A stretch of DNA of 64,000 bases from Candidatus Geocrenenecus dongiae. Lineage in GTDB: Archaea; Thermoproteota; Nitrososphaeria_A; Caldarchaeales; Wolframiiraptoraceae. The translations under genes and the position numbers were made by a program. Below are positions 26,128 to 35,115 of the stretch, in pieces. The stretch spans positions 23,644 through 87,643 of the forward strand of contig JALNLN010000004.1 in the NCBI GenBank assembly GCA_023267855.1. Direction: 5' to 3'. The notes beneath the pieces are model-generated. The model worked only from the letters and a program-made list of their open reading frames with translations. It was not told the DNA's origin and did no database searches. Position 1 is the stretch's first letter; each line of letters starts with the position of its first letter.

Positions 26128-26721
26128 TTATCTCGTTCTAGGTTTCGCTATAATCTCTCTTATAATCATATCGAAGAAGTTATTTGAATTAGACGGTTTT
26201 ATTACTATTGCTGTATCTGCTCCTCTAGATGTCCCAGCTACCGCTACTACATCTCTATCAATAGGTATTAAACCTGCATCAGCCGCCATAACAGTTATCT
26301 CTACACAAACTTTTACACCTTCACCAAACAATCTAAGAGCTTCAGCTATAATCATTAATAAACCAATGGTTCCAAATTTATTCCTTATAGAACGTTCTAC
26401 ACCTGATAAAGCATGTGTCGCTGTAAGTATCTTTCCACCGAGTTTAGTAATTTCATCTTCATATTCTCTTAGCATTTCTTGATGCCCAGGCTTCCTAAAA
26501 CCTGTATGGTGTCTAACAATAACAACATTAAAATCTCTAAAAACTCTACAAGCTTTTAATCCAGTTTCACCAGTAGTTGAAGCAACAACCACATCTCTTA
26601 TACCTAGTTCTTGAGCTCTCTTATACGCTAAGCCCAAAGTAGCATCAGTATTTTCCGGCCCAGGTTTCTCAAAGTATAGAACCTCTTTAAAAACTTGAGA
26701 AAACAACCATAAACCCCCCAA
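26128..26721 (-). CDS. Pyruvate kinase C-terminal-domain-like protein
   Basis: The 197-residue protein matches the stand-alone archaeal/bacterial family related to the alpha/beta C-terminal domain of pyruvate kinase (ENTDATLGLAYKRAQELGI, VVVASTTGETGLKA, VAGTSRGADTAIV). It lacks the catalytic barrel, so it is not a pyruvate kinase. Its function is unknown. The start is a TTG at 26721 by default, because no ATG lies near the conserved N-terminus. Confidence 0.8.
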   Translation of the reverse strand: MGGLWLFSQVFKEVLYFEKPGPENTDATLGLAYKRAQELGIRDVVVASTTGETGLKACRVFRDFNVVIVRHHTGFRKPGHQEMLREYEDEITKLGGKILTATHALSGVERSIRNKFGTIGLLMIIAEALRLFGEGVKVCVEITVMAADAGLIPIDRDVVAVAGTSRGADTAIVIKPSNSNNFFDMIIREIIAKPRTR

Positions 26722-27094
26722 ACATAAGAAATCTGAACTATTAATCTTTTTAGTTGTTAAAATTATTATCTTTCAAAAAAGAATTCTATACTAGACGCCG
26801 TGTAAATTTTACTTTGATCTAAAGATGTTTCAAGAAAAGTTTCTAGAGAAATAACAGTAATTGTTGAAAAGAAGAAGCCGTATAAGAAAGCGTATGTTAC
26901 TCTAAGAAGATTTACAGAGAAGTTTACCGTTACTGAATAATGGATACCCAAACACGATCTTTAATCTTAACTCATTAATAAAGATCCTTAAGCCGTAAAT
27001 AAAAATAAAATATAGTTACCGGCTTTGAAAGAATAACGTATCCAAGTGGAGAGTAGAAATTTCTTTTACATCTAAGTTCTCTCTATCGATTATG
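26722..27094. other. 373 bases with no confirmed gene; possible gene remnant
   Basis: The plus strand from about 26840 to 26940 reads ITVIVEKKKPYKKAYVTLRR in one frame without a start codon, and a short frame with KKEFYTRRVNFTLI precedes it in another. The charged composition looks like coding DNA, so a decayed small gene is possible. Near 26990-27028 an imperfect inverted repeat (AAGCCG ... CGGCTT) lies downstream of the RAM gene and may be its terminator. Confidence 0.25.
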
Positions 27095-27598
27095 TTATAT
27101 CTTAACTGTAAACATTGTATGTGTTGCAGCTAGATTGACTTCCGTTAGTAGCCAGAGTTGTTTGAATACTTTATTGTAGAAATCTACTCTAGCATTTTCT
27201 TCAACGCTCATAACAACATCATATAACCCGAAGAGCTCGTGAACCTCCATTATCGCATCTATAGATTTTATGTGTCTCTCCCAGAATTTAGGTGTAGATG
27301 GACGTTTAATTTTAGCAAAGATGTATGCACATTTCTCTACTTTATCACAATTTTCTCTCTCAAAACTTAATCCACCTTCTTTAACAATTAACGTATTAGA
27401 ATCTTGAAGACCGTTCTGCTGCAATAACTCTAAGAAAGAATCTATTTGCTGAAAATTATCAACCTCTATTTTAGAGATCATATCGTATGTCCCATATATT
27501 AGGTAGGCTTCTCTCACGATCCTAGAACTTCTAACAGCATTCAAAGCCTGAACTAACCCACTTCTAGGACTAATAATACTTAAAACGAAAGCTTTCAC
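27095..27598 (-). CDS. Tandem RAM (AsnC/Lrp ligand-binding) domain protein
   Basis: The 167-residue protein consists of two RAM-like domains (about 1-75 and 90-167). Each has the pattern of a beta strand, a helix, the REAYLIYGTYDMISKIE or MEVHELFGLYDVVMSVE core and a second helix. It has no helix-turn-helix, so it cannot bind DNA by itself in the usual Lrp manner. Such proteins bind amino acids and may modulate a partner. The GTG start is at 27598. The gene is divergent from the homocitrate-synthase-like gene, which suggests amino-acid sensing for that pathway (inference). Confidence 0.8.
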   Translation of the reverse strand: MKAFVLSIISPRSGLVQALNAVRSSRIVREAYLIYGTYDMISKIEVDNFQQIDSFLELLQQNGLQDSNTLIVKEGGLSFERENCDKVEKCAYIFAKIKRPSTPKFWERHIKSIDAIMEVHELFGLYDVVMSVEENARVDFYNKVFKQLWLLTEVNLAATHTMFTVKI

Positions 27599-27913
27599 AA
27601 ATTTTTCTTCTACAACCTATATTATAAATATTCTCTATAAATATTCGTAATGAAATCTAAATCTGTTTCTTCAAACCAACTATCCAACATTATAGTGCAA
27701 ATTTTCTTCCTTATTTTCATAATTTTTTATTTTTAGTAAAGAAGAGATTTCACTAAGAATTTAAAATAACATTTTCCGTATTATTCTTAACTAATTCCTA
27801 ATCTTTATTTCGAATTTCGTAAATATTTTCTACATATTTTTTCTGAGATCGACAATTGTAGTGTATTTTCTGAGATAAATTTATTACCAGAATGATAAAG
27901 ATCATGGTAAAGA
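27599..27913. promoter_or_regulatory. Divergent promoter region with two sets of direct repeats
   Basis: This AT-rich 315-base region separates the RAM gene from the synthase-like gene. ATAAATATTC occurs at 27624-27633 and 27637-27646, near the RAM promoter. TTTTCTGAGAT occurs at 27839-27849 and 27866-27876, the second copy touching the TATA-like ATAAATTTATT before the ATG at 27914. The repeats are candidate regulator sites. No reading frame is visible. Confidence 0.4.
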
Positions 27914-29305
27914 ATGAAGACAACATTACTTGATACAACATTAAGAGAAGGAGAACTCTATAGATGCTTTAAACTACCAGTTAAGCTCGCCGTAGCTGAA
28001 AATCTGTTAAGAATCGGTATAAAGAGGATTGAACTTACACTCGCATATCCTCCGAGAACTTCAATTGAAGATTTAAGGAAAATTCTAAAATTCATAAATA
28101 GTTTAAATGGTGAATCTGTGATACATTGTAGAGCATGTAAAGAAGATATTGAAAATGCTGGAAGTTATGAAGCTTGGGGCATAGCTATCTACATGGCTTT
28201 AAGTAAAATTCACGTACAACATAAATTCAATACATCTAATCGTGAAGAATTACTGGATAAGCTAGCTGAATCAGTAGAATACGCTAGACAACATGGCTTC
28301 AAATATATTAGAACCACCGTTGAAGATTCTTCAAGAGTATTTCTAGAAGAAGGTGTAGATAAGGTTGTAGAATTCGTGGAGACTCTGAGAAGAATAGGAG
28401 CTACGATTGTGAGTTTGCCTGATACAGCTGGTTTACTAACACCCCCACTTGTAAGAAGTCTATTCAGTGAAATTAGGAAACGTGTAGACATGCCTGTATC
28501 TGTACATTTCCATGATGATTATGGTTATGCTTCTGCAAATACTGTTGAAGCTATACTGGCAGGTGTAGATGAAGCACATGTAAGTATTCTAGGAATTGGA
28601 GATAGAAATGGAATAGCGGACTTATACCAAGTAGTCGCTCCATTAATGGATATACATGGTCTAGATCTAGGCGTGAAGAGAGAGCTCTTAAGAGAACTCT
28701 ACCTAAACTTCAGTAAACTAACAGGAATACAGATACCTTTCAAGCATCCCCTGAGCGATGAAGCTAGAACAATTAGAGCAGGAGTACATCAATTTATGGT
28801 CTCGAAAGCTCCAGAAGGATACTTACCCCAGAAGAAGCTAGAACATGATTTCAAAAAACCTCTTTTTGAAGCCACGCCATTCATAAGTAAAAAGCTGTTA
28901 GAGAAGATCTTGGAGAACAGTAACATAAACTCGGCTCAGATTAAAGAACTTGCAGAATACATTGGTATGAAAGCATATGATAATGGTGGAAAACTCTCGA
29001 TAAGCATGCTTTACCATTTACTGAGAGAGAAAGGTATAGAGGTTAGTCGAGAGAGACTCGTAGAATATTTTGGTTATGAAAAAGCATACACTCTCATCAA
29101 ACTAAGAGAACGTGAAAATATCGAAGAAGTATTTAGAGAAATCTTGAACTGGCGGGAGATAGAGTCTGCTGAGAAAGTTCAAGGAGATTTAGACATAATC
29201 TTAAGAGTGAAACTCAACCCTGGGGAAGAAAAGTTTCTGGAAAAATTGAGTAGCATGTTTGGAAGAAAACTCCAAAACGTCAGTATACTGAGGATTATAG
29301 ATTAG
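27914..29305 (+). CDS. Homocitrate/isopropylmalate synthase family enzyme
   Basis: The 463-residue protein has the HMGL-like barrel motifs DTTLREGE at residues 7-14, the metal-binding SVHFHDDYGYASAN, and GIGDRNGIADL near 235. These identify an acyl-CoA:2-oxoacid condensing enzyme such as homocitrate synthase, isopropylmalate synthase or citramalate synthase. The residue after REGE is Leu instead of the usual Gln, and the substrate pocket segment (LYRCFKLPVKL) is unusual, so specificity is uncertain. A C-terminal extension beyond about residue 300 follows. Lysine or leucine synthesis is the likely context, but no partner genes are adjacent. Confidence 0.8.
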   Translation: MKTTLLDTTLREGELYRCFKLPVKLAVAENLLRIGIKRIELTLAYPPRTSIEDLRKILKFINSLNGESVIHCRACKEDIENAGSYEAWGIAIYMALSKIHVQHKFNTSNREELLDKLAESVEYARQHGFKYIRTTVEDSSRVFLEEGVDKVVEFVETLRRIGATIVSLPDTAGLLTPPLVRSLFSEIRKRVDMPVSVHFHDDYGYASANTVEAILAGVDEAHVSILGIGDRNGIADLYQVVAPLMDIHGLDLGVKRELLRELYLNFSKLTGIQIPFKHPLSDEARTIRAGVHQFMVSKAPEGYLPQKKLEHDFKKPLFEATPFISKKLLEKILENSNINSAQIKELAEYIGMKAYDNGGKLSISMLYHLLREKGIEVSRERLVEYFGYEKAYTLIKLRERENIEEVFREILNWREIESAEKVQGDLDIILRVKLNPGEEKFLEKLSSMFGRKLQNVSILRIID

Positions 29306-29910
29306 AATTTGCTTAACAAATTTAAAACAAGTTGTAGTAAATCTTCTTTCTCAGCTCTTTTCTTCAAGTAATCTATATCTATTTCTTCTTTCCATAGATA
29401 GAAGATTTTTACTGCTAACTCTAAGTCTTTCACACTTTTCTTCCCCAATAACATTACTCCGTAATCTTCTGGAGAGAGAATCTTGGTATTTATGCCTGTA
29501 TCTCTCAGTCTACGCACCATTTCATAATCCCAAGTTAAAGGTCTAGGTTCTCTAGAAATCTTCAGTAAGGTATTTAATTGTAGATCACGTATAAGCATCC
29601 CTTCCGTAAGGTCTGCAAGTTTCATGTAGTTTACTTTTTTAAGCTCTTCTTCAAGCTTCTCCAAATCTACATCTTTAACTGTAAATAGTAGGTCAGTTGA
29701 GTAGAATGGAATTCCATAAAGATTTATAGAAAATTCTCCTGTAAATGCGTAGACAACGTTCTTTTCTTGTAGTATTCTTGATAAACGTTCTACAGTATAG
29801 ATTGCAGGTCTCATCCAAGGCATTTCTTCGAAGATATACTTAACAACGTCCAGATTTCTTAAAGAATCCACTTCTTTCTTAATCCTGGCGAGATCTTGTT
29901 CAGATAACAT
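29302..29910 (-). CDS. Nucleotidyltransferase-fold protein, probably degenerate
   Basis: The 202-residue protein has a sequence shaped like AbiEii or other minimal nucleotidyltransferases: AFTGEFSINLYGIPFYSTDL stands where active members have G-G-x-A ... R-x-T-x-D-x-D. The usual Arg and one Asp are replaced, so catalysis is doubtful. The rest is helical. It overlaps the 3' end of the synthase gene by four bases (convergent). Function is unknown; it could be a transferred toxin-type or housekeeping relic. Confidence 0.5.
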   Translation of the reverse strand: MLSEQDLARIKKEVDSLRNLDVVKYIFEEMPWMRPAIYTVERLSRILQEKNVVYAFTGEFSINLYGIPFYSTDLLFTVKDVDLEKLEEELKKVNYMKLADLTEGMLIRDLQLNTLLKISREPRPLTWDYEMVRRLRDTGINTKILSPEDYGVMLLGKKSVKDLELAVKIFYLWKEEIDIDYLKKRAEKEDLLQLVLNLLSKF

Positions 29911-29987
29911 ACGGTTCTAGATTCATAAATGAAAAAGCTTATTTAAAATTATTTCTTATTGGAGATTCTATAGTTGATGGTTGGATT

Positions 29988-30362
29988 TTATTTAGATTGT
30001 TCTTCTTTCATAATCTTTAATAATTTGATTGTTTGTTCGATTGTTCCTAGAACGATGTTTAGGGTTTCTGATATACGTCTAATTTCTTCTAGATCCACTG
30101 TTCTAGCAAGAATTACTGTTAGTTCTTCTACCTTCGTTGATAAAACAGATATTGTATTCATTAAACTGTAAGCTGAGACTGCCATACCTATCTCTTCTTC
30201 AGACTTTATCTTTATGACCCTCTTATTACATTTTAGACACCAAAGCTCACCTTTTATCTCGAAGATCGGGCTTCCACATACAGGACAATGTTCTGAAAGC
30301 ATCTTTGCACCACTTCTTAAAGCATCGGTCATACGCTTCATGTAATCTTTCTCTTCATTCAT
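29988..30362 (-). CDS. Sjogren autoantigen p27-like zinc protein
   Basis: The 124-residue protein starts with a helical segment and then a zinc ribbon (CPVCGSPIFEIKGELWCLKC) preceded by SGAKMLSEH. This matches the p27/ZNRD2-like archaeal family. The C-terminal half is a helical, probably coiled-coil segment (VEELTVILARTVDLEEIRRI). The role is unknown. It lies 60 bases downstream of the nucleotidyltransferase at 30423 on the same strand. Confidence 0.8.
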   Translation of the reverse strand: MNEEKDYMKRMTDALRSGAKMLSEHCPVCGSPIFEIKGELWCLKCNKRVIKIKSEEEIGMAVSAYSLMNTISVLSTKVEELTVILARTVDLEEIRRISETLNIVLGTIEQTIKLLKIMKEEQSK

Positions 30363-30422
30363 CTAAATCAAACACCTCTATCTATTAGTAGATGTACTAA
30401 TTAACATAGTTTTCCAATATTT

Positions 30423-31106
30423 TTAGCTAATATCTCTGAGACGTCTCCTGAGCGCTGGATCTCTCGCCTGTATGTATTCTATGAGTTCTTCGAATGTTTC
30501 TTCTCTCGATAATTCTAACTCTCTATACACTCCAGTTCTTCCATGTTCTCTCCTCTTCTTAAGAACTCTTACCCTCTTTCTTATTGTATCTGGATCTATT
30601 TTTATTACTTTAGCTGCAAGCTCAATATTCATCTCTAAAGGAAGTTCTATATGTCCTTCTTCTACTGGAATTATGAGTTTAAGTTCTTTATTTATTCCTG
30701 GGACTCTGAGATCCTTTTTTAATCCTTCGTAGTCTAATTGTCCAGCAAGTTTATAGAATTCTAATTCTTCTTTCTTCATCTTCGCTAGGGGGAAACTTAC
30801 AGAGGTTAGTCCAGTTTCATCTAGAAAGATGTATGCTTTTGGAACATATTTCGGTGTCGCTTGGACTAGCACTCTCCTGTAGATTTTGAGATCACTGGAT
30901 TCTAGATACACTTGAAGTATTTCTGAGCTTACCTTGTAGGGTATGAATACGTCTACATCACTTGTAGGTTTCACGTCTCCACGTGAAATGCTTCCATAAA
31001 CTATACAGTCGAATCCTTTAGAAGAAAGTATCTCCATTATTTTTAGAGCTTTACTTCTAAGACTTCTTAGGAGACGCCATCTATCTTCATCGTAAGTTAC
31101 ACGCAC
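30423..31106 (-). CDS. Nucleotidyltransferase domain protein
   Basis: The 227-residue protein has an intact minimal nucleotidyltransferase motif YGSISRGDVKPTSDVDVFIP near residues 37-56, with the two Asp residues of the active site. The C-terminal part (IKIDPDTIRKRVRVLKKRRE) resembles a helix-turn-helix segment. It is a conserved type in Thermoproteota of unknown substrate; RNA or protein nucleotidyl transfer is possible. It precedes the p27-like gene. Confidence 0.75.
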   Translation of the reverse strand: MRVTYDEDRWRLLRSLRSKALKIMEILSSKGFDCIVYGSISRGDVKPTSDVDVFIPYKVSSEILQVYLESSDLKIYRRVLVQATPKYVPKAYIFLDETGLTSVSFPLAKMKKEELEFYKLAGQLDYEGLKKDLRVPGINKELKLIIPVEEGHIELPLEMNIELAAKVIKIDPDTIRKRVRVLKKRREHGRTGVYRELELSREETFEELIEYIQARDPALRRRLRDIS

Positions 31107-31206
31107 CTCTAACCCAATCTAGATAAATAGAATTACGGTATTTTATCATTGTCTTAGGATATCTCCATTATGATATATCAGTTTTATACTGGTTCTTCAC
31201 TACAGA

Positions 31207-32319
31207 TTGTTGGAATTGATTGTTAAGAATCTAGATGTTCTGAAGAGAAAGGTTACTCTGATACCAGAGAATAGCTTTGATCTGTTAAGCATTTTCCGCT
31301 TAATAAATGTAGATGATGTGATTTATTCTGAAACTAGTAGGGAGATCAAGAAGGAACGTGCAGATGGTAGATATGATAGTGAGAGAGTAGTGGTGGAGAT
31401 AGGTGTAAGAGTTGAGAAGAAGACCGCTGACCCATTATTAAAGAGAATAGGTTTTACAGGTAGGATTGTGTATGAAAGTAAGCAGCTAGACCTTTTAGGA
31501 AAATACCATACAATACACGTATCTCCTGGACGTGAACTGGAGGTAGAGAGTAGAGAAAGATTTGACAAGCTATATTCTTTTGCTCAGAGCTATCTCAAGA
31601 AGAAGCGTATAGAAAAATTGGTATGTATAGCAGTAGATAATGAAAATATAGCTTTAACAGAATTCAGTAATAAAGGATTAAAGACAATTTACTCTAAAAC
31701 CTTTACACCCATATCTAGAAACCTTGAAGAAAAATATTCCTCTGAGGAGTCTTTATATGAGAAGCTAGAAGAAATTAAAACATTACTTAACAACATGTTG
31801 AAGAATGATGAAAAAGTAAAGATAACAATACTTGGTCCAAGTATCTACGTCGAGAGGGTTACAGAATACTTTAGGAAGAATGCTAAGAACTTGTTTGAGA
31901 ATATTGTTAAGAGAGGATATACTTCTCAAGGTGGAGAAATGGGGATCATGGAAGCTTTGAGAAGAGGTGAGTTAAGAGAATATTCTGAAGAACTTAAACC
32001 TATTAAAGATTCTATCGAGGTTGAGGAATTCATAGAAAAGATGTCTAGTAATCCTGAGAAAGTGGCTTTGAGCTTAAGAGAAGTAGTAGAAGCTTGGAGG
32101 ATGAAAGCTGTAGAGAAGGTACTTGTCTCTGAGAAATATCTCTGGGAAAACATCGTGAATGAAGAACTCTCACAACTATTAGATGAAGCTGAGAGAGGAA
32201 GGCTGGATCTAAGAGTTATACTTGATGGTCTAGAAGCATCTGAAAAAATACTTGGACTAGGAGGAATAGTTGCAACACTTTACTATCCACTAAAACTTTC
32301 AGAAAGGAAGACCAAGTAA
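31207..32319 (+). CDS. pelA: Pelota (Dom34) mRNA surveillance protein
   Basis: aPelota rescues stalled ribosomes with aEF1A/ABCE1. The 370-residue protein has the N-terminal Sm-like domain (LIPENSFDLLSIFRLINVDD), the central domain and a C-terminal eRF1-like domain with KRGYTSQGGEMGIMEAL. The length is close to the family norm of about 350. The start is a TTG at 31207 or 31210; no ATG lies nearby. It is convergent with dnaG, which ends 29 bases away. Confidence 0.92.
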   Translation: MLELIVKNLDVLKRKVTLIPENSFDLLSIFRLINVDDVIYSETSREIKKERADGRYDSERVVVEIGVRVEKKTADPLLKRIGFTGRIVYESKQLDLLGKYHTIHVSPGRELEVESRERFDKLYSFAQSYLKKKRIEKLVCIAVDNENIALTEFSNKGLKTIYSKTFTPISRNLEEKYSSEESLYEKLEEIKTLLNNMLKNDEKVKITILGPSIYVERVTEYFRKNAKNLFENIVKRGYTSQGGEMGIMEALRRGELREYSEELKPIKDSIEVEEFIEKMSSNPEKVALSLREVVEAWRMKAVEKVLVSEKYLWENIVNEELSQLLDEAERGRLDLRVILDGLEASEKILGLGGIVATLYYPLKLSERKTK

Positions 32320-32347
32320 GCTGGCTGTAGTAGGCTTCTCCACCACT

Positions 32348-33508
32348 CTACAATCTACTTAACAGTAACATGTGAATCTTCGGCGAAGGATTTACTACGT
32401 CTCCCACCCTAACACCTATTAGGTAGACATCTTTACCAGTGTCTGAAAGGATATCGACAAGCCTCTGCGTAATTATTCCATCAAATACTACGTACTTTAC
32501 TTCATCTTTATGTTCTTCAAGTTTCTGTGCAAGCTCACTTACAGGAATCTTCGCAAGTTCTCTTAACTCGTTATCGAGAAGTATCGCCAAAAGCTTCCCC
32601 TCAACTTCTTTAGCATATTCTCTTATCTCGGATGGAAGTTCTATTTCTTCTTCTACCGTTGTCTTCGGTTTTACTTTTAGACTCTTCAGAATTTCTTGCA
32701 TTGGTGTTGCACGTTGTAGTGCATCCATTATTTCTCGTCCAGTTAGTTCTTCAACTTCTTTACCGTATGGTGCTCTCGCTACATAATCTATCTTAACATC
32801 CATTCTTATTAGTTCATTGAGTATCATGTCTCCTCCACGATCTCCGTCAAGGAAAGCTATTACTTTCTTCTTCTTGGCCGCTAGGGTCTGGATACTTTTA
32901 GGTATTTTTACACCTTCTACTGCTACAACATTCCTGTAACCATGTTTGAGAAGATTTATTACGTCAGCTCTACCTTCAACTATAATTAACTCATCACTAG
33001 ATTCTGCGTCAGGTCCAGCTACAAGCTTATCTGGACCATACTCTATAACTCTAGCTTTAACTATAGATTCTTCAAGTTCTCTGAGAAGTTCATCATCTTC
33101 AGGAATCTTCGATTTCTCCCATTCATACAGTATTGCTCTAGCTCTCTCAATTATTTTCTTTCTCTTCTCCGCTCTTACATCTTCAATCTTCTCTACTTTG
33201 ATTTTAGCTGGATAGGGTCCAACTCTATCCACATTCTCAATCATAGCTGCTATTAGGGCTGTAGCGTATTTGTCGAGAGCAGATGGAACTGTTATCTTAC
33301 CAGAAGTCTTATCTCCGTGTGTTGTTGTAGATACTTCTATCCTCCCTATTCTTCCAGCTTTCTGCAGTTCTCTTAAATCAAACTCGCTACTAAACAACCC
33401 TTCAGTCTGACCGAATATCGCTCCTATAATATCATTCCTATCAACTATTCCATCAACTTCTATCTTAGCTTCAACAATATATTTTATAGCTGGTGTACTT
33501 ATAATCAA
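32348..33508 (-). CDS. dnaG: Archaeal DnaG-like primase (Toprim)
   Basis: The 386-residue protein begins with the archaeal DnaG N-terminal domain (GAIFGQTEGLF) and contains a Toprim domain with LIIVEGRADVINLLK and AFLDGDRGG, which supply the catalytic Glu and Asp residues. In archaea the protein is mainly an exosome-associated RNA-binding subunit and a weak primase. Length is normal. It is convergent with pelA. Confidence 0.93.
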   Translation of the reverse strand: MIISTPAIKYIVEAKIEVDGIVDRNDIIGAIFGQTEGLFSSEFDLRELQKAGRIGRIEVSTTTHGDKTSGKITVPSALDKYATALIAAMIENVDRVGPYPAKIKVEKIEDVRAEKRKKIIERARAILYEWEKSKIPEDDELLRELEESIVKARVIEYGPDKLVAGPDAESSDELIIVEGRADVINLLKHGYRNVVAVEGVKIPKSIQTLAAKKKKVIAFLDGDRGGDMILNELIRMDVKIDYVARAPYGKEVEELTGREIMDALQRATPMQEILKSLKVKPKTTVEEEIELPSEIREYAKEVEGKLLAILLDNELRELAKIPVSELAQKLEEHKDEVKYVVFDGIITQRLVDILSDTGKDVYLIGVRVGDVVNPSPKIHMLLLSRL

Positions 33509-33786
33509 TTTATTCTCCCACCTTTCAACTACAACTCAATGAGATTGAACTCATGAAAGACGTACCCTCTTTTCTAAAAGATCTACTATTGAGACTTTAT
33601 TTAAGCATTAAGCGTACTTTAAAACCCCCTTCTCTACGACCAGTTTATAAGATTATATTATTCTCTACAAAACTCTAAGATCTCGATAACGGGAGCAGAT
33701 TCTTTTCCGAGAAATTTATTGAGAGATAAGACACATGTTTTCTCTATATAATGGTTACCATGTTTAATCTTGTTAGCTTGTCTTTC

Positions 33787-35115
33787 TTACATTGTCCATT
33801 TAACACCTTTTCCAAAATGTTTGGTCTTTTCCCAGAATACATCCTTGAAGATTTCTTGGTAGAATGCTCTTATTGCTGCTAAAGGCATCATGAAATTCAT
33901 ATAGAATATCATGTGTGGCAGGTATTTGATTAAAGTTTTGGCTGTGCCTATCCCTTCAAGTGTAGCTCCTTTAATCCATGTATAGTAATAGATTACGTTG
34001 AAGGCTAGTGGAAACACCGCCCACCATGGGAAGAGGTTTACAGTAAGATTTAGAGGTACTATGTTAAAGTACTCTAGAAGCCAGTATATTGTTAGAGAAT
34101 ATGCTAGCCAGTTTAATACGACTATTATAGGTGCTATAAGCATAGAGATTATGGATAGAGTACCGATTAAGCCTAACCTCTTTATTGCGTCTTTTCTCAA
34201 GAGTATCCTAAAATATTTTTCTAGACTTTGAGTCCAGCCTCTGAACCATCTTGTTCTCTGTCTTAGCCAAGCTTTAAATGTTGTTGGTGCTTCTTCCCAG
34301 TGTCTAGCATCTATAACGATTGTCTTTCTACCTGAAAGATAGAATCTAACCGTTATTTCTGCGTCTTCAGCGAGATTTAATGGATCCCATCTACCGACTT
34401 CACTTATCACCGATTTCTTTATGTAATTTCCAGTTCCACCTAAAGGTGTGAATAAACCTAGTCTAGATCTACCGTTAAGCAGAACTCTAAACCATCCTGC
34501 ATATTCTATAGAGAATATCTTGGTTATCCAATTCTCTGATTCATTAATTATTCTGAGTATAGCTTGTACAGATTCGAGACCATGATTCTCGAAAGCAGAT
34601 GCAACTTTAAGGAAAGTATCTCTATCTGGAATATCTTCTACATCAACTATTCCTATTATATCACCTTTACAGAGTGTAAATGAGTCATTTAACGCACTAG
34701 GCTTTGTTGGAAAATACTCTCTTCTTACAAGTGGAACTACTCTTCCAGGATAGACTTGAGAATACCATGTAGATATTCTCTCACCTATAGGGTCTTCTGT
34801 TACCACTATTATTTCTTTACGATCTATGGGGTACTCAACATGGTTTAAACATACCTCGATTGTTCTCTGTAGTATTGGTTCATCTCTAGCTGGAATTATC
34901 AGAGAAATTTTTGGATAGTGTTTTAAAGATGTTCCCGGATTGAATGGCTTCTCTACTCCAGCTACTAGTATAGCTATGTGGTATATCCCCCAAGCCATGT
35001 ATAGTATGGTTAAACTGTACGCTGTGAATAAGAGTACTTCTCTTGTGTAGAGTACTAGTGAGAGGATGATTACGGAGAGTGTTGTTATGAACAGTGCGGG
35101 TTTAAGTTTCGGCAT
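33787..35115 (-). CDS. Membrane-bound family 2 glycosyltransferase
   Basis: The protein has two N-terminal hydrophobic segments, a GT2 domain with LIIPARDEP, IVDVEDIPD (catalytic D-x-D region), AEDAEIT and the acceptor-binding QRTRWFRGW, and three C-terminal membrane helices. This is the cellulose-synthase-like or polysaccharide-polymerising organisation. The ATG at 35115 has a good ribosome-binding site (GGAGGA) that lies inside the upstream gene; a TTG at 35130 is an unlikely alternative. The start overlaps the upstream TackOD1-like gene by 14 bases, so the two are translationally coupled. Confidence 0.85.
   Translation of the reverse strand: MPKLKPALFITTLSVIILSLVLYTREVLLFTAYSLTILYMAWGIYHIAILVAGVEKPFNPGTSLKHYPKISLIIPARDEPILQRTIEVCLNHVEYPIDRKEIIVVTEDPIGERISTWYSQVYPGRVVPLVRREYFPTKPSALNDSFTLCKGDIIGIVDVEDIPDRDTFLKVASAFENHGLESVQAILRIINESENWITKIFSIEYAGWFRVLLNGRSRLGLFTPLGGTGNYIKKSVISEVGRWDPLNLAEDAEITVRFYLSGRKTIVIDARHWEEAPTTFKAWLRQRTRWFRGWTQSLEKYFRILLRKDAIKRLGLIGTLSIISMLIAPIIVVLNWLAYSLTIYWLLEYFNIVPLNLTVNLFPWWAVFPLAFNVIYYYTWIKGATLEGIGTAKTLIKYLPHMIFYMNFMMPLAAIRAFYQEIFKDVFWEKTKHFGKGVKWTM

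Noticed and set aside
26766..26951. Minus-strand 61-residue hydrophobic frame
   Set aside because: Composition looks like the antisense of a charged plus-strand stretch, with no start signal or family.
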